Notes: generated by a model not told the origin, from the sequence alone. A stretch of 35,148 bases of DNA from Ruminococcus sp. (GCF_017464355.1 NZ_JAFUAG010000043.1:1-35148); one strand, 5' to 3'; positions 1 through 8,364 are shown, numbered from the stretch's first letter. Numbers and translations are program-made.

Positions 1-54
1 AAGTTCAGATCCCCAAACGAGGTGCTTGAAGATCACCTGTTTGTAATGTGGTGA
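1..54 (+). CDS. C-terminal end of an unidentified protein (partial)
   Basis: Frame 1 is open from the window edge to a TGA at 52-54 and gives 17 residues ending in DHLFVMW. Codon use resembles that of the coding regions downstream, and a long hairpin follows at once, as expected at a gene end. The rest of the gene lies outside the window, so the product cannot be named. The fragment is short enough that chance openness is possible. Confidence 0.35.
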   Translation, partial: KFRSPNEVLEDHLFVMW

Positions 55-57
55 GCC

Positions 58-108
58 GCAAATTTCCCTCTCTTCGTCGCCTACGGCTCCTCCAAGAGGG
101 AAATTTGC
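58..108. repeat. Long perfect inverted repeat (14-bp arms)
   Basis: GCAAATTTCCCTCT at 58-71 is matched perfectly by its reverse complement at 95-108, with a 23-nt loop between them. It follows a TGA stop by four bases. No T-run lies immediately after it (the first is near 130), so it is not a textbook intrinsic terminator. It may act as a 3' mRNA-end structure or be a small dispersed palindromic element. Confidence 0.7.
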
Positions 109-200
109 AATTATTTGCTTAACATCTTATTTTTTTGAGGGTTAGTGTCCAAGATCATTGACAAGTGTACATTTTTTCTGAAAAAAATTTTGAAAAGCCC

Positions 201-229
201 TTGCATTTTCCGAAAAAGTATGCTATAAT
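201..229 (+). promoter_or_regulatory. secG promoter
   Basis: TTGCAT at 201-206 and TATAAT at 224-229 are separated by 17 bases, and a TG sits one base before the -10 (extended -10). Transcription would start near 236, just ahead of the secG ribosome site. Confidence 0.85.
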
Positions 230-266
230 GATATAAATTATGTTATTCTTTATGGAGGAAAGTATT

Positions 267-524
267 ATGTCACCTATCGAAATCGGCGCAGGAATAGTGC
301 TTGCACTGTGCAGCGTAATAATCATACTGGTAGTTCTGGTGCAGGACTCTAAGGACGACGGTCTGACCTCTGCTATAGGCGGCGGTTACAACGATTCGTT
401 CTACGGCAAGAATACGGGCAATACCCGCGATGCCAAGCTGAACAGAATGACCAGAAATGCAGCGATAATCATGTTTATACTGACTATAGCTGTCAGCATT
501 ATTCACGGTTATCTCAGCAAGTGA
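267..524 (+). CDS. secG: Preprotein translocase subunit SecG
   Basis: SecG is the small membrane subunit that associates with SecYE and helps SecA-driven protein export. The 85-residue protein has the expected layout: a first membrane helix at about residues 5-26, a central loop with the family-typical QDSKDDGL and a glycine-rich GGG stretch, then a second helix at about residues 62-80. The ATG at 267 is chosen because GGAGGAA lies at 254-260, six bases upstream; the in-frame ATGs at 240 and 252 would put that ribosome site inside the gene. It has its own extended -10 promoter and a terminator, so it is probably monocistronic. SecG lying near rnr is a common Firmicutes arrangement. Confidence 0.93.
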   Translation: MSPIEIGAGIVLALCSVIIILVVLVQDSKDDGLTSAIGGGYNDSFYGKNTGNTRDAKLNRMTRNAAIIMFILTIAVSIIHGYLSK

Positions 525-534
525 GAATGATATG

Positions 535-563
535 AGCCCTGCCTAAGGCGGGGCTTTTATTTT
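535..563 (+). terminator. Intrinsic terminator after secG
   Basis: AGCCCTGCC at 535-543 pairs with GGCGGGGCT at 547-555 (one G-T pair) around a TAA loop, followed by TTTTATTTTT. It ends the secG transcript 11 bases after the stop codon. Confidence 0.88.
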
Positions 564-587
564 TAGAACACCGAAAGGAAATGCAAA

Positions 588-1346
588 ATGATAAAGACAG
601 AGAACAGAGAAAAAATAATGCCCATGTTTTCGGGCTTTGAAGACTCGGTGCTGATAAGCTGCGCTGAGGGCAGGGTCGGTAAGATCTACTGTGATGACCC
701 GAACTTCCCTGCTGCGGCGGTGATATGTGCGGGAGATTTTTACTTCACCGCAGGAAATGCAGGGTATGCAGCCGAGGCTTTTGCTCTTGCGGAAGACAAC
801 AGTGAGGCTGTGTTCATGCCCCTGAACGATGAGTGGACAGATGCATTGCTGGGGCTGGGCAGGGGGCTTGTGAAGACCACACGTTTCCGCACGGATATGC
901 CCGAAAAGCCCGATATGGAAAGGCTTGCCGGACTGGCTGACCTGTCAGCTTTCCCTGAATATAAGCTTGAGATGATAAATGAAGAATACTATCATCAGGC
1001 GCTGGAGGAAGTTTGGTCGAGGGCATTTGTGTATAATTTTTTGGACTATAATGATTTCTCCCGAAACGGCTTCGGCTGCTGTATCACCCATGAGGGGCGG
1101 CTCATCTGCGGGGCTTCATGCTATTCAAGCTACAGCGGCGGAGTTGAGGTGGAGATAGCCACCCACCCCGACCACCGCAGGAAAGGTCTGGCGACCATTG
1201 CGGGGGCGGCTTTCATCGCTGAATGTGCAAGGCGGGGGCTGAAAGCCCACTGGGACGCAGCCAACATGATGTCCCTGAAAATTGCGGAGAAATTCGGGTA
1301 TATACTGAAAGAAGAGTACACTGCCCTTTGCTTTGAGGAGGGATAA
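588..1346 (+). CDS. GNAT-family N-acetyltransferase
   Basis: A 252-residue protein with the acetyl-CoA binding motif of the GNAT fold in its C-terminal half. The strand EVEIATHPDHRRKGLAT (about residues 188-204) contains the Q/RxxGxG/A-like pyrophosphate loop RRKGLA, followed by a helix and by the typical late motif with AEKFGY. The N-terminal half is longer than in minimal GNATs, which fits the two-part 'GNAT acetyltransferase' family (PF12746-like). The substrate cannot be predicted. AAAGGAAA lies about 7 bases before the ATG. It begins a tight cluster: the next start codon is only three bases after its TAA, so the genes are probably cotranscribed. Confidence 0.85.
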   Translation: MIKTENREKIMPMFSGFEDSVLISCAEGRVGKIYCDDPNFPAAAVICAGDFYFTAGNAGYAAEAFALAEDNSEAVFMPLNDEWTDALLGLGRGLVKTTRFRTDMPEKPDMERLAGLADLSAFPEYKLEMINEEYYHQALEEVWSRAFVYNFLDYNDFSRNGFGCCITHEGRLICGASCYSSYSGGVEVEIATHPDHRRKGLATIAGAAFIAECARRGLKAHWDAANMMSLKIAEKFGYILKEEYTALCFEEG

Positions 1347-1349
1347 TTT

Positions 1350-2327
1350 ATGGACTACAAGGAAATACTGAGTAAAATATCGGACATATTAGGTGAGGAG
1401 CTTGACAGATATCTCTCGGGTGACAAAGAGCCTTATATGTACAAACTCATGAGGGACGAACAGTTCGGTGATGTGGACGAGCATCAGGTCAGCAGAAAGC
1501 GGCTGGTATACGCTTTGCAGTTCGGGCTGAGGGAGATCGGTGAGCCCCTGCGGGAGCAGATAGTCCGTGAATTGTTCGAGCAGGAGGTCATCTCCCGTGA
1601 AAAGAATAGTTTCCAGGGTATAGGCTCCTCTATGGAAATGCTGACAGATATGATACAGCCCTACCGCAGGCCCGAGGACAACGCTCTGCTGGAAAGAGCC
1701 AAAGATGCCAACTTTGATTGCTTCTGCGGGCTCATGAAGGACGGAGGCTATGGCTACCCCAAGGATATCTATGAGTACAATTTAGAGGCCGGCATTTATA
1801 TGGCAGGTGAAATGCAACTGCGGGAACAGGTCTGCGCACTGGTAGATATCTTCAAGGCGGGCAGGCTGGATACAAGCGGCTACGAAAAACTGAGGCATTT
1901 TGCAGAGTTCACACAGCGTCCCGATGACAGGGAAACTGCCGTACTTGGGTACTACGACTGCGTGTTCAAGTCCCCTGCAAGCGGAAAGATAATGGAAATG
2001 CGCGGGCTGACCGCAGCCAAGCACATGATATTACTGCTGTGCGATATGAACGATGCTGCCAATGCCGAGGAACTGCTTTACAAACACACTGATGTTCTGC
2101 TGAGCGCCAACGGACGGGCTTTCTATGAATGTGCTATCAAGATAATGCAAACCGACAGCAGCCGCAAAAAGAAGATATGGAGATATGTTAAGAAAAACAG
2201 CAAGCTAAAGGCAAAGGACGGCACCTTCTACCCCATATGCTACACCGACTACAAAAAATGTGCTGAGCTGGCAGGTGACAAGATAGCTGTACTGGCCATA
2301 AGTGCTCTGGAGAAAAAAGAGCAGTAG
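1350..2327 (+). CDS. Hypothetical protein, predicted helical, 325 aa
   Basis: I do not recognise this family. The protein is soluble-looking and rich in charged and alpha-helix-forming residues (runs such as EELDRYLSGDKEP and ELLYKHTDVLLS), with a basic segment RKKKIWRYVKKNSKLK near residues 271-286. There is no signal peptide or membrane segment. Several scattered cysteines do not form an obvious metal motif. The start is fixed by GGAGGG nine bases upstream, inside the end of the acetyltransferase gene. It is translationally close to both neighbours, which suggests a shared transcript. Confidence 0.8.
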   Translation: MDYKEILSKISDILGEELDRYLSGDKEPYMYKLMRDEQFGDVDEHQVSRKRLVYALQFGLREIGEPLREQIVRELFEQEVISREKNSFQGIGSSMEMLTDMIQPYRRPEDNALLERAKDANFDCFCGLMKDGGYGYPKDIYEYNLEAGIYMAGEMQLREQVCALVDIFKAGRLDTSGYEKLRHFAEFTQRPDDRETAVLGYYDCVFKSPASGKIMEMRGLTAAKHMILLLCDMNDAANAEELLYKHTDVLLSANGRAFYECAIKIMQTDSSRKKKIWRYVKKNSKLKAKDGTFYPICYTDYKKCAELAGDKIAVLAISALEKKEQ

Positions 2328-2340
2328 GCAGAGGTGCGAC

Positions 2341-2640
2341 ATGAGCAGGAGTTTCCGCAGATTTGCCGTACTCAAAGACAGGGCAAAGACAAGCAAGCGG
2401 CGTTTCAAGCCGAAGACCTGTGCGGCCAGGGCTGTCCGCCGAAGTGAGATAGGGGGCGGAAAAGGCGCATACAGGCGGTATTATTGCAGCTGGGAGATCT
2501 CTGATTACCGCATAACGGGGGAGCCTGATGAAAAGGAACTCCGCCGCCGCTGGGAAAACGGCGACAGGCACCTGCGCTATAGGTATGACAGCTACGAGCA
2601 AGCCTACAGAGATTGGAAGAAGACCTACAAGAGAAAATAA
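2341..2640 (+). CDS. Small basic hypothetical protein, 99 aa
   Basis: A short, very basic protein (many Arg and Lys, plus a Tyr/Trp-rich C-terminal half ending KKTYKRK). The ATG at 2341 is preferred over the upstream in-frame start at 2302 because GAGGTG lies at 2330-2335 and the earlier start would overlap the preceding gene. No known domain is recognised; the composition suggests a nucleic-acid or ribosome contact, which is only a guess. It sits 13 bases after the previous stop and 32 bases before rnr. Confidence 0.65.
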   Translation: MSRSFRRFAVLKDRAKTSKRRFKPKTCAARAVRRSEIGGGKGAYRRYYCSWEISDYRITGEPDEKELRRRWENGDRHLRYRYDSYEQAYRDWKKTYKRK

Positions 2641-2672
2641 GTGTCCGTATTATTGGACTTTAAGGAGAGAAT

Positions 2673-4781
2673 ATGAAGCAGGATTACAGAAAAATGATAC
2701 TGAACAAGCTGAAAGCCTCGGGCAAGAAGCCTGTGAGCTTTCAGGAGCTTGTGAAGAGTTTCCGCAAGGGGAATTTCAACTTTGACAAGTTTGCGGAGAC
2801 CGTTGACAAAATGAAGAAAAAAGGCGAGATAACCGAGGGCAAGCTGGGCTTCACCCTGAGCAAGGGAGGCAAGCTCAAAAAATGCCGTGTTACCCGCCTG
2901 CACAAAAGCTTCGGCTTTGTAAAGAATGTTGACACGGGCGAAGAGATATTCATTCCCGGTAAAAGGCTCATGGGCGCCATGCCCGGTGATGTGGTCATGG
3001 TGCAGCTGAGGGAGAGCCGAGGCGAAAGCCCCGAGGGCGAAGTCATGAGCATTGAGGAGGAGAATTTCAGCAGGTTCAGCGGCGAGATAGTCGATGAATT
3101 CGGAAAGCTGAAAATAATGCCCGATGTCATATCCAAGTATGCCCTCGATTTCGTGAACCCCATGGGACTTGAACTCCATGAGGGGGACAAGGCTGTGGCT
3201 GTCATAACCAAGCGAGGCGAAAGGCACAGCGAGCACAGGTGCGAGATAGTCAGCTGTCTGGGCAGTTCGCTTAAGGCTGCGGTATGCGCCCTGGGCATAG
3301 TGGAAGCTGCGGGTCTGACACCCGTCTTCCCTGCTGAGGTCATAGCTGAGGCAAGAAGCGTTTCCGCTGCGGGGATAAGTGCAGAGGAAAAGGAGGGCAG
3401 GCTCGACCTGAGAGAGCTGCCTATCTTCACCATTGACGGCGCTGACACCAAGGACATCGACGATGCCATAAGCGTGCAGAAGACCGATGAGGGATATATC
3501 CTCGGGGTACACATAGCTGATGTTTCCCACTATGTGACGCCGAGGTCACAGCTGGATAACGAAGCCTTCAACAGGGGCACCAGCGTTTATTATGCCAACC
3601 GTGTCATACCCATGCTGCCTGCTGAGCTTTCCAACGGCATATGCTCACTTAATCCTAAGGAGGACAGGCTGGCTTTCACCTGCCTGGCAGAGCTGGACAA
3701 GGGCGGAAACATCATCAGCTACAAGTTTGCAAAATCTGTCATACGCTCACGGGTAAAAGGTGTGTATTCGGAGATAAATGATATCTTCGACGGCTTTGTC
3801 AGCAGAGAGCTTTCAGAGAAGTATGCTGAGGTCATGGACCAGCTGCCCCTGATGAAAGAGCTGGCTGAGATACTGATGAAAAAGCGCCTTGAAAGAGGTG
3901 CCCCCCAGATAGAGACCAGCGAGAGCGCCCTGATGATAGACGAAGATAACGTCTGTGTGGGTGTGGGCGAATATTCCCGCGGCTTTGCCCAGGAAATGAT
4001 CGAGGACTTCATGCTGACCGCTAATGAGTGCGCTGCAAGATTCGGGCAGGAGAACGAGCTGCCCTTTGTTTACCGTGTACACGAGCCGCCCTCTGCGGAG
4101 AAGATAGAGGGTCTTAAGGAACTGCTGGCGGGGCTGAACATTGTGTATGTGCTGGGCGATGAGCCTAAGCCCAAACAGCTGGCTGAGATACTGGAACTGT
4201 CCAAAGGAACGGACGCTGAGAAGATAATAAACAATGCGGTGCTGCGGAGTATGTCAAAGGCCAAATACGATACTGAGCCCATAGGCCACTACGGTCTGGT
4301 GCTGGAGGATTATGCCCATTTTACCTCACCTATCCGTCGTTACCCCGACCTTTCCATACACAGGATAATGTCCGCTTTTCTGGACGGTATGACAGCTGAG
4401 GAATGCCGCAGCAGGTTCAACAAGTTCGTGTATGCCTCTGCTGACCGTTCCACCGAAACAGAGCTTACCGCCATGCAGACCGAGCGTGCCTGCGATGATT
4501 GCTACAAAGCAGAATACATGGCAGGCCATGTGGGCGAATGCTATGAGGGCGTTATAACCTCGGTGACGGATTTCGGGCTGTTCATCGAGCTTGACAACAC
4601 CTGCGAGGGTCTGCTGCACGTTGACAATATGCCCGAGGGCTACTATGAGAGCGACGGCATGATGCAGCTGAAAAACTTCTCCACAGGGCAGGTATACCGC
4701 ATAGGCCAGCGCATAGGTATAAAGGTGCTGGGTGCTAATGTTAATTCGGGCAAGGTGGATTTCGTGCCTGCGGAGGACTGA
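2673..4781 (+). CDS. rnr: Ribonuclease R (3'-5' exoribonuclease)
   Basis: RNase R degrades structured RNA in the 3' to 5' direction and takes part in mRNA, rRNA and tmRNA-linked decay. The 702-residue protein has the family order: an N-terminal winged-helix-like region (about 1-60), cold-shock-type RNA-binding segments (about 65-220), the RNB catalytic domain (about 245-570) and one S1 domain near the C-terminus (about 620-700, with GVITSVTDFGLFIEL). The RNB signature with its metal-binding aspartates is clear at TIDGADTKDIDDAIS. It lacks the long lysine-rich tail of the E. coli enzyme. AAGGAGA lies eight bases ahead of the ATG. The next gene begins one base after its stop codon, with its ribosome site inside the rnr coding end. 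Confidence 0.96.
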   Translation: MKQDYRKMILNKLKASGKKPVSFQELVKSFRKGNFNFDKFAETVDKMKKKGEITEGKLGFTLSKGGKLKKCRVTRLHKSFGFVKNVDTGEEIFIPGKRLMGAMPGDVVMVQLRESRGESPEGEVMSIEEENFSRFSGEIVDEFGKLKIMPDVISKYALDFVNPMGLELHEGDKAVAVITKRGERHSEHRCEIVSCLGSSLKAAVCALGIVEAAGLTPVFPAEVIAEARSVSAAGISAEEKEGRLDLRELPIFTIDGADTKDIDDAISVQKTDEGYILGVHIADVSHYVTPRSQLDNEAFNRGTSVYYANRVIPMLPAELSNGICSLNPKEDRLAFTCLAELDKGGNIISYKFAKSVIRSRVKGVYSEINDIFDGFVSRELSEKYAEVMDQLPLMKELAEILMKKRLERGAPQIETSESALMIDEDNVCVGVGEYSRGFAQEMIEDFMLTANECAARFGQENELPFVYRVHEPPSAEKIEGLKELLAGLNIVYVLGDEPKPKQLAEILELSKGTDAEKIINNAVLRSMSKAKYDTEPIGHYGLVLEDYAHFTSPIRRYPDLSIHRIMSAFLDGMTAEECRSRFNKFVYASADRSTETELTAMQTERACDDCYKAEYMAGHVGECYEGVITSVTDFGLFIELDNTCEGLLHVDNMPEGYYESDGMMQLKNFSTGQVYRIGQRIGIKVLGANVNSGKVDFVPAED

Positions 4782-4782
4782 A

Positions 4783-5451
4783 ATGACAGACGAAGGAAAG
4801 AAGCAGCTGAAAACGGTGCTTATGGGCAGCGGTAAACAGGAAAGCATATTTCTGTGGCTGCTGCTTGGCTCCCGCAGGGGGATAGACATGGTAAAACGGC
4901 GCTCGGACAGCTTGCACAGGGTGGTGTTCGTGCTTGAGATATGCCTGTTTTTCTTTGGGCTTGTAAGACTGCTGACAGTATATGGCGGTCTGCCTGCGCA
5001 AACGGGCATACACTTCAAGGGCGAAGCGTATATTATCGAAGATATGAGCTTTTCGGAGACGATACATACGATCCTCCATGGTTATCAGCCGATAGATGTC
5101 ACAGGCAGCAAGATCATGCTGTTCTACCCATTTGTGATCTCGGCAGCAGCGCTGCTTTTTGATATCATCATACCGAAGATAGCCGGCAGGCTTGCCAAGA
5201 GAAGGTCATCTGATAACGCTGAGGTAAGCGTAAGGATCTGGGCTGCGCTGCAAACTGCACTGGATATATCAGCATTTTCGGCAGTGCTGTATTTCAGTAT
5301 TTTATGGAACGAGTACATGATAAGACAGCTGCCCATGCGTATGCTGTTCACACATTCATATGGTTTTCTGATCGTACTTTCGCTGGCAGACATGGTGTTT
5401 TTTACCGTATCGGTAAATAAGAAATATGGAAAAAGGGAGGAAAAGAAATGA
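4783..5451 (+). CDS. Membrane protein, possibly DUF1648-containing
   Basis: A 222-residue protein with about four hydrophobic segments (near residues 47-68, 111-132, 157-175 and 190-208). The stretch GGLPAQTGIHFKGE after the first helix resembles the LPxxxxxHF motif of DUF1648, found in SdpI-like membrane proteins, but the match is loose. The start at 4783 is chosen from GGAGG at 4772-4776; an earlier in-frame ATG at 4732 would overlap rnr by 50 bases. Its stop overlaps the next start as ATGA, so it is translationally coupled to the methyltransferase gene. Function unknown. Confidence 0.75.
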   Translation: MTDEGKKQLKTVLMGSGKQESIFLWLLLGSRRGIDMVKRRSDSLHRVVFVLEICLFFFGLVRLLTVYGGLPAQTGIHFKGEAYIIEDMSFSETIHTILHGYQPIDVTGSKIMLFYPFVISAAALLFDIIIPKIAGRLAKRRSSDNAEVSVRIWAALQTALDISAFSAVLYFSILWNEYMIRQLPMRMLFTHSYGFLIVLSLADMVFFTVSVNKKYGKREEKK

Positions 5452-6677
5452 AGCAGCAGAGGAGCTTTCCCGCATTCATCGTGACTAAGCGCTGTGGGGA
5501 AAGACTTAAAAACGGTCACCCCTGGGTGTATGACAACGAGATAGTAAAGTCCCCTGAGGACGTTGAAAACGGCGTCATAGCCGATGTACTCACCGAAAAA
5601 GGCGGTTATCTCGGTTCGGGGCTGGTAAGCCTTAACAGCAAGATAAGGGTGAGGATCCTTTCTGACAATGCCAATGAGAAGTTCGGGGAAGAATTCTTCA
5701 GGCGGAGGATACGCTATGCCCTTGACCACCGCAAGACCGTCATGGGCGATGACATTTCTGCCTGCAGGCTGGTACACGGTGAGTCTGACGGGCTGTGCGG
5801 CCTGACAGTTGACCGCTACGGCGATATACTTTCGGTGCAGGTGCTGAGCTTTGGCATGGAGCAGCGCAAGGATATGCTCTACAGGCTGCTCACCGAAGAG
5901 CTGGCTAAGGACGGAGTTTCGCTGCGGGGCATTATGGAGCGCAACGATGTGGCCATAAGAGAGCTGGAGGGTCTTGAAAAGGGCAAGGGCTGGTACAAGG
6001 CTGATTTTCTGCCTGCGGAACTGCCCGACCCCGTCACCGAGATATGCGAGAACGGCATAGTCTACAAGGTGGACGTGGAAAACGGCCAGAAGACGGGATT
6101 TTTCCTTGACCAGAAGTACAACAGGCTGGCGGTGGCAAAGCTTTCAAAGGGCAAGAAGGTACTTGACTGCTTCACCCACACAGGCTCCTTTGCCATGAAC
6201 GCCGCCATGGGCGGAGCTGAACACGTTACTGCGGTGGACGTTTCGCAGTTTGCGGTGGACACTGCGAGAGCCAATGCAGAGAGAAATAATTTGTCCGATA
6301 AAATGGACTTTATCTGCGCAGATGTCTTCGACCTGCTGCCAAAGCTTGCCGAGGAAAAGGCCGGGTACGATTTCATCATACTTGACCCGCCTGCCTTCAC
6401 CAAGAGCAGAAAGACGGTAAACTCCGCCGAAAGGGGCTACAAGGAGATAAACTACCGCGCCATGAAGCTGCTGCCAAGAGGCGGCTACCTGGCCACCTGC
6501 TCCTGCTCGCATTTTATGAGGAGCGACCTGTTCGTAAAAATGCTCATGAGCGCCGCAAAAGATGCGGGGGTAAGGCTGAAGCTGGTCGAGGAGCGCAAGC
6601 AGGGTCCCGACCACCCCATACTCATGAACGTGCCCGAAACGGATTATCTGAAGTTTTTCCTGTTTCAGGTGATATGA
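5448..6677 (+). CDS. rlmI: Class I rRNA large-subunit methyltransferase, RlmI family
   Basis: Family members add a methyl group to a cytosine C5 of 23S rRNA (C1962 in E. coli) using S-adenosylmethionine. At 409 residues it is close to E. coli RlmI. An N-terminal PUA-like domain (about 1-75) is followed by a central EEHEE-like region and a Rossmann methyltransferase domain from about residue 205. Key motifs are GQKTGFFLDQKYNR, the SAM-binding VLDCFTHTGSFAMNAA, the acidic motif VTAVDVS, motif IV DPPAFTKS and the CSCSH segment. The ATGA overlap with the upstream gene indicates coupling. The target base is inferred from the family only. Confidence 0.88.
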   Translation: MKQQRSFPAFIVTKRCGERLKNGHPWVYDNEIVKSPEDVENGVIADVLTEKGGYLGSGLVSLNSKIRVRILSDNANEKFGEEFFRRRIRYALDHRKTVMGDDISACRLVHGESDGLCGLTVDRYGDILSVQVLSFGMEQRKDMLYRLLTEELAKDGVSLRGIMERNDVAIRELEGLEKGKGWYKADFLPAELPDPVTEICENGIVYKVDVENGQKTGFFLDQKYNRLAVAKLSKGKKVLDCFTHTGSFAMNAAMGGAEHVTAVDVSQFAVDTARANAERNNLSDKMDFICADVFDLLPKLAEEKAGYDFIILDPPAFTKSRKTVNSAERGYKEINYRAMKLLPRGGYLATCSCSHFMRSDLFVKMLMSAAKDAGVRLKLVEERKQGPDHPILMNVPETDYLKFFLFQVI

Positions 6678-6684
6678 CACAGAA

Positions 6685-6713
6685 ACAGACCGTATGTGCG
6701 GTCTGTTTTTTAT
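6685..6713 (+). terminator. Intrinsic terminator after rlmI
   Basis: ACAGACCG at 6685-6692 and CGGTCTGT at 6699-6706 form a perfect 8-bp stem with a 6-nt loop, followed by TTTTTTATTT. It ends the cluster that starts with the acetyltransferase gene. Confidence 0.88.
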
Positions 6714-6715
6714 TT

Positions 6716-6784
6716 CTCCCATTCTTGAAGTATATTGCCGATGATACGGAATGGCTGTTCTTTCCTATTGCTCCCCCGACTTCT
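6716..6784. repeat. Dispersed intergenic repeat, copy 1
   Basis: This stretch, starting with CTCCCATTCTTGAAG, aligns by eye almost without gaps to 11968-12034: both contain TTGAAGT.TATTGC.GATGATAC and then GAATGGCT, a T-rich patch and a CCCC(C)G..TTC end. The right part of copy 1 lacks the hairpin closure seen in copy 2; a segment resembling it (TTTCGTCGGGGAA) appears about 50 bases later, near 6832-6844. Confidence 0.7.
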
Positions 6785-6940
6785 GCGGCAGTGCCGGCTG
6801 AAAGCTGTCTTGAAAGGCACGGTAGTATCTGATTTCGTCGGGGAACACGGATATAAAGCAAATTACTTTGATAACGAATAAGTTTATGTTAAGGCGAAAC
6901 ATACATCTTGATATCAAGTTTGCTTATGGAGAGAGCCTGA

Positions 6941-7102
6941 AATGAAGACTATGACGAGGACACCGAGAAAAAGGGACTGCTTGACGGCAAGTCCACAAGC
7001 TGCACATCTAAGGGCAAAAAGACTATCGTCCGCCCTGAGATCGTGGAAAATCCGTACAATGGCAAGACGTACTATCAGTGGAAAACGGAGAGGGGTAAAT
7101 AA
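6941..7102 (+). pseudogene. C-terminal remnant of an unidentified gene
   Basis: The frame is open from just after a TGA (6938-6940) to a TAA (7100-7102) and encodes about 53 residues that look protein-like (for example VRPEIVENPYNGKTYYQWKT near the end) but has no start codon or ribosome site. The 5' part seems to have been lost, perhaps together with the disturbance that placed a repeat copy upstream. The parent family is not recognised. An alternative frame with an ATG at 6942 gives a basic, low-complexity peptide and is less convincing. Confidence 0.45.
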
Positions 7103-7152
7103 AAACAGCAAGGGTGTCCTTGCTGTTTGGAATCGTTTTACAAGATGAAAAT

Positions 7153-7368
7153 CTATTGCTGCCAGTCTATATTTAATCCATCTATTCTTTTTGATAAATC
7201 ATCGGGATTTAGATACCACTCATCATATCCCTCAGCCTGTTTGTCGCTGAAATCTTTTGAAAATAACAGGTAGCAACCTCCTGTCTCATCGGTATCTTGG
7301 ACTGGCTTCACATAATAGCCTTTCATATCTCCGGTTTGCGCCAATCCAATCGTATTCCACTTTACCAA
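7153..7368 (-). CDS. Small hypothetical protein, 71 aa
   Basis: A 71-residue soluble, acidic protein (for example KDFSDKQAEGYDEWYLNPDD) of unknown family. The start is a TTG at 7366-7368, with AAAGGA about nine bases upstream. A consensus minus-strand promoter sits about 60 bases further up, which is the strongest evidence that this is a real gene. Size and isolation are compatible with an immunity-type or orphan accessory protein, but nothing in the sequence proves this. Confidence 0.6.
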   Translation of the reverse strand: MVKWNTIGLAQTGDMKGYYVKPVQDTDETGGCYLLFSKDFSDKQAEGYDEWYLNPDDLSKRIDGLNIDWQQ

Positions 7369-7429
7369 AATACCCCGTCCTTTGCATATTACGATTATCA
7401 GGCAGTTAAACCGCCCCTAACTTACCCAT

Positions 7430-7458
7430 ATTATACCAAACTAACGCTGAAAAGTCAA
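7430..7458 (-). promoter_or_regulatory. Consensus promoter for the small minus-strand gene
   Basis: Read on the minus strand, TTGACT (7458-7453) and TATAAT (7435-7430) are separated by exactly 17 bases. The start point would be near 7423, about 55 bases before the TTG start of the 71-residue gene. Confidence 0.82.
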
Positions 7459-7707
7459 TTATTTGGCTTAAAGCAGAAAGGATGATCTTTATAAACAACT
7501 AACGGTTTTCCCGATCGCCAGAAGGCAAAGGGCTTAACAGTAACAGCGTTCAGCAAAGGCCGGGTCATAAGTGCGGTAAATTTTCTGCAAAGCCCCCGAT
7601 GTCAGTATCAGCGAAGTGATTTTATCGGCTGAGCGTCCGTTTATGTTGTGATTTGTAAAAACTTATGCGGGGCTGCCTGTGAGAAAAAAATTTTTCTGAA
7701 AAAGGTC
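7459..7707. other. Non-coding stretch, no recognisable feature
   Basis: Between the divergent promoters of the small minus-strand gene and zapA I see no convincing gene, RNA gene or terminator. The open frames are short and lack ribosome sites. Confidence 0.5.
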
Positions 7708-7736
7708 TTTATTTTTTGTGAAGAATGTTGTATAAT
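7708..7736 (+). promoter_or_regulatory. zapA promoter
   Basis: A perfect TATAAT at 7731-7736 with a weak T-rich -35 (TTTATT, 7708-7713) at 17-base spacing. It lies about 45 bases upstream of the zapA start. Confidence 0.7.
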
Positions 7737-7782
7737 GTAAGATAAGGATATTTTTATTTCTTTTGATGAGGAGGCATTTTTC

Positions 7783-8364
7783 ATGGCAACTTACAAAGTC
7801 ACTATTATGGGCAAGGAATACAACCTGACCAGTGAGGACAACAAGGACTACACAGAAAAGCTGGCGGCTGCGCTGGATAAGCGCATACGGGATATGAGAG
7901 CGAGATTTTCCAGCCTGTCAGTCACTGACTGCGCTGTGCTGACCGCCCTTGACTGCATGGACGAGCTGGGACAGTCCAACAGGAATATCGACAACATACG
8001 CACGCAGATAAAGGACTACGTTGATGACGCAGGCAGGGCCCGCAACCAGGCGGCTTCTGCCCAGAGAGAGATAAAGGCGCTGAAGGAGAGAGTTGAGCAG
8101 CTGGAGAAGGAACTGGCTGAGAGGACTAATTTTTCTTCCATGGACAACCTTGGGGAAACTGTCAGCGCTGAAGCAATGCTCAAGGGGGACATTGAAGCTG
8201 CTATCGGCGAAAAGCCCGTTAAGGAGGAACAGCCTGCCCCTGTGCAGGAGAGAAGCTTCCAGAGACCTCAGTACGGCAGCCGCCCTGTGGACGGTGCGCT
8301 GGGGGGAGGACGTTTCAATCCTGTGGGCAGCGTAAACCCCGATGTTTCGGGGAACAAGAAGTAA
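7783..8364 (+). CDS. zapA: Cell division protein ZapA-like
   Basis: ZapA binds FtsZ and promotes bundling of protofilaments at the division ring. The N-terminal 90 or so residues match the ZapA fold: the strand pair VTIMGKEYNLTSEDNKDY, then the long helix with AALDKRIRDMRARF and VLTALDCMDEL. Residues about 85-125 form a heptad-rich coiled coil (IKALKERVEQLEKELAER). The remaining 70 residues are Pro/Gly-rich and probably disordered, making it longer than the usual 80-110 aa. GAGGAGG at 7768-7774 sets the start. The next gene begins directly after its stop codon. Confidence 0.88.
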   Translation: MATYKVTIMGKEYNLTSEDNKDYTEKLAAALDKRIRDMRARFSSLSVTDCAVLTALDCMDELGQSNRNIDNIRTQIKDYVDDAGRARNQAASAQREIKALKERVEQLEKELAERTNFSSMDNLGETVSAEAMLKGDIEAAIGEKPVKEEQPAPVQERSFQRPQYGSRPVDGALGGGRFNPVGSVNPDVSGNKK

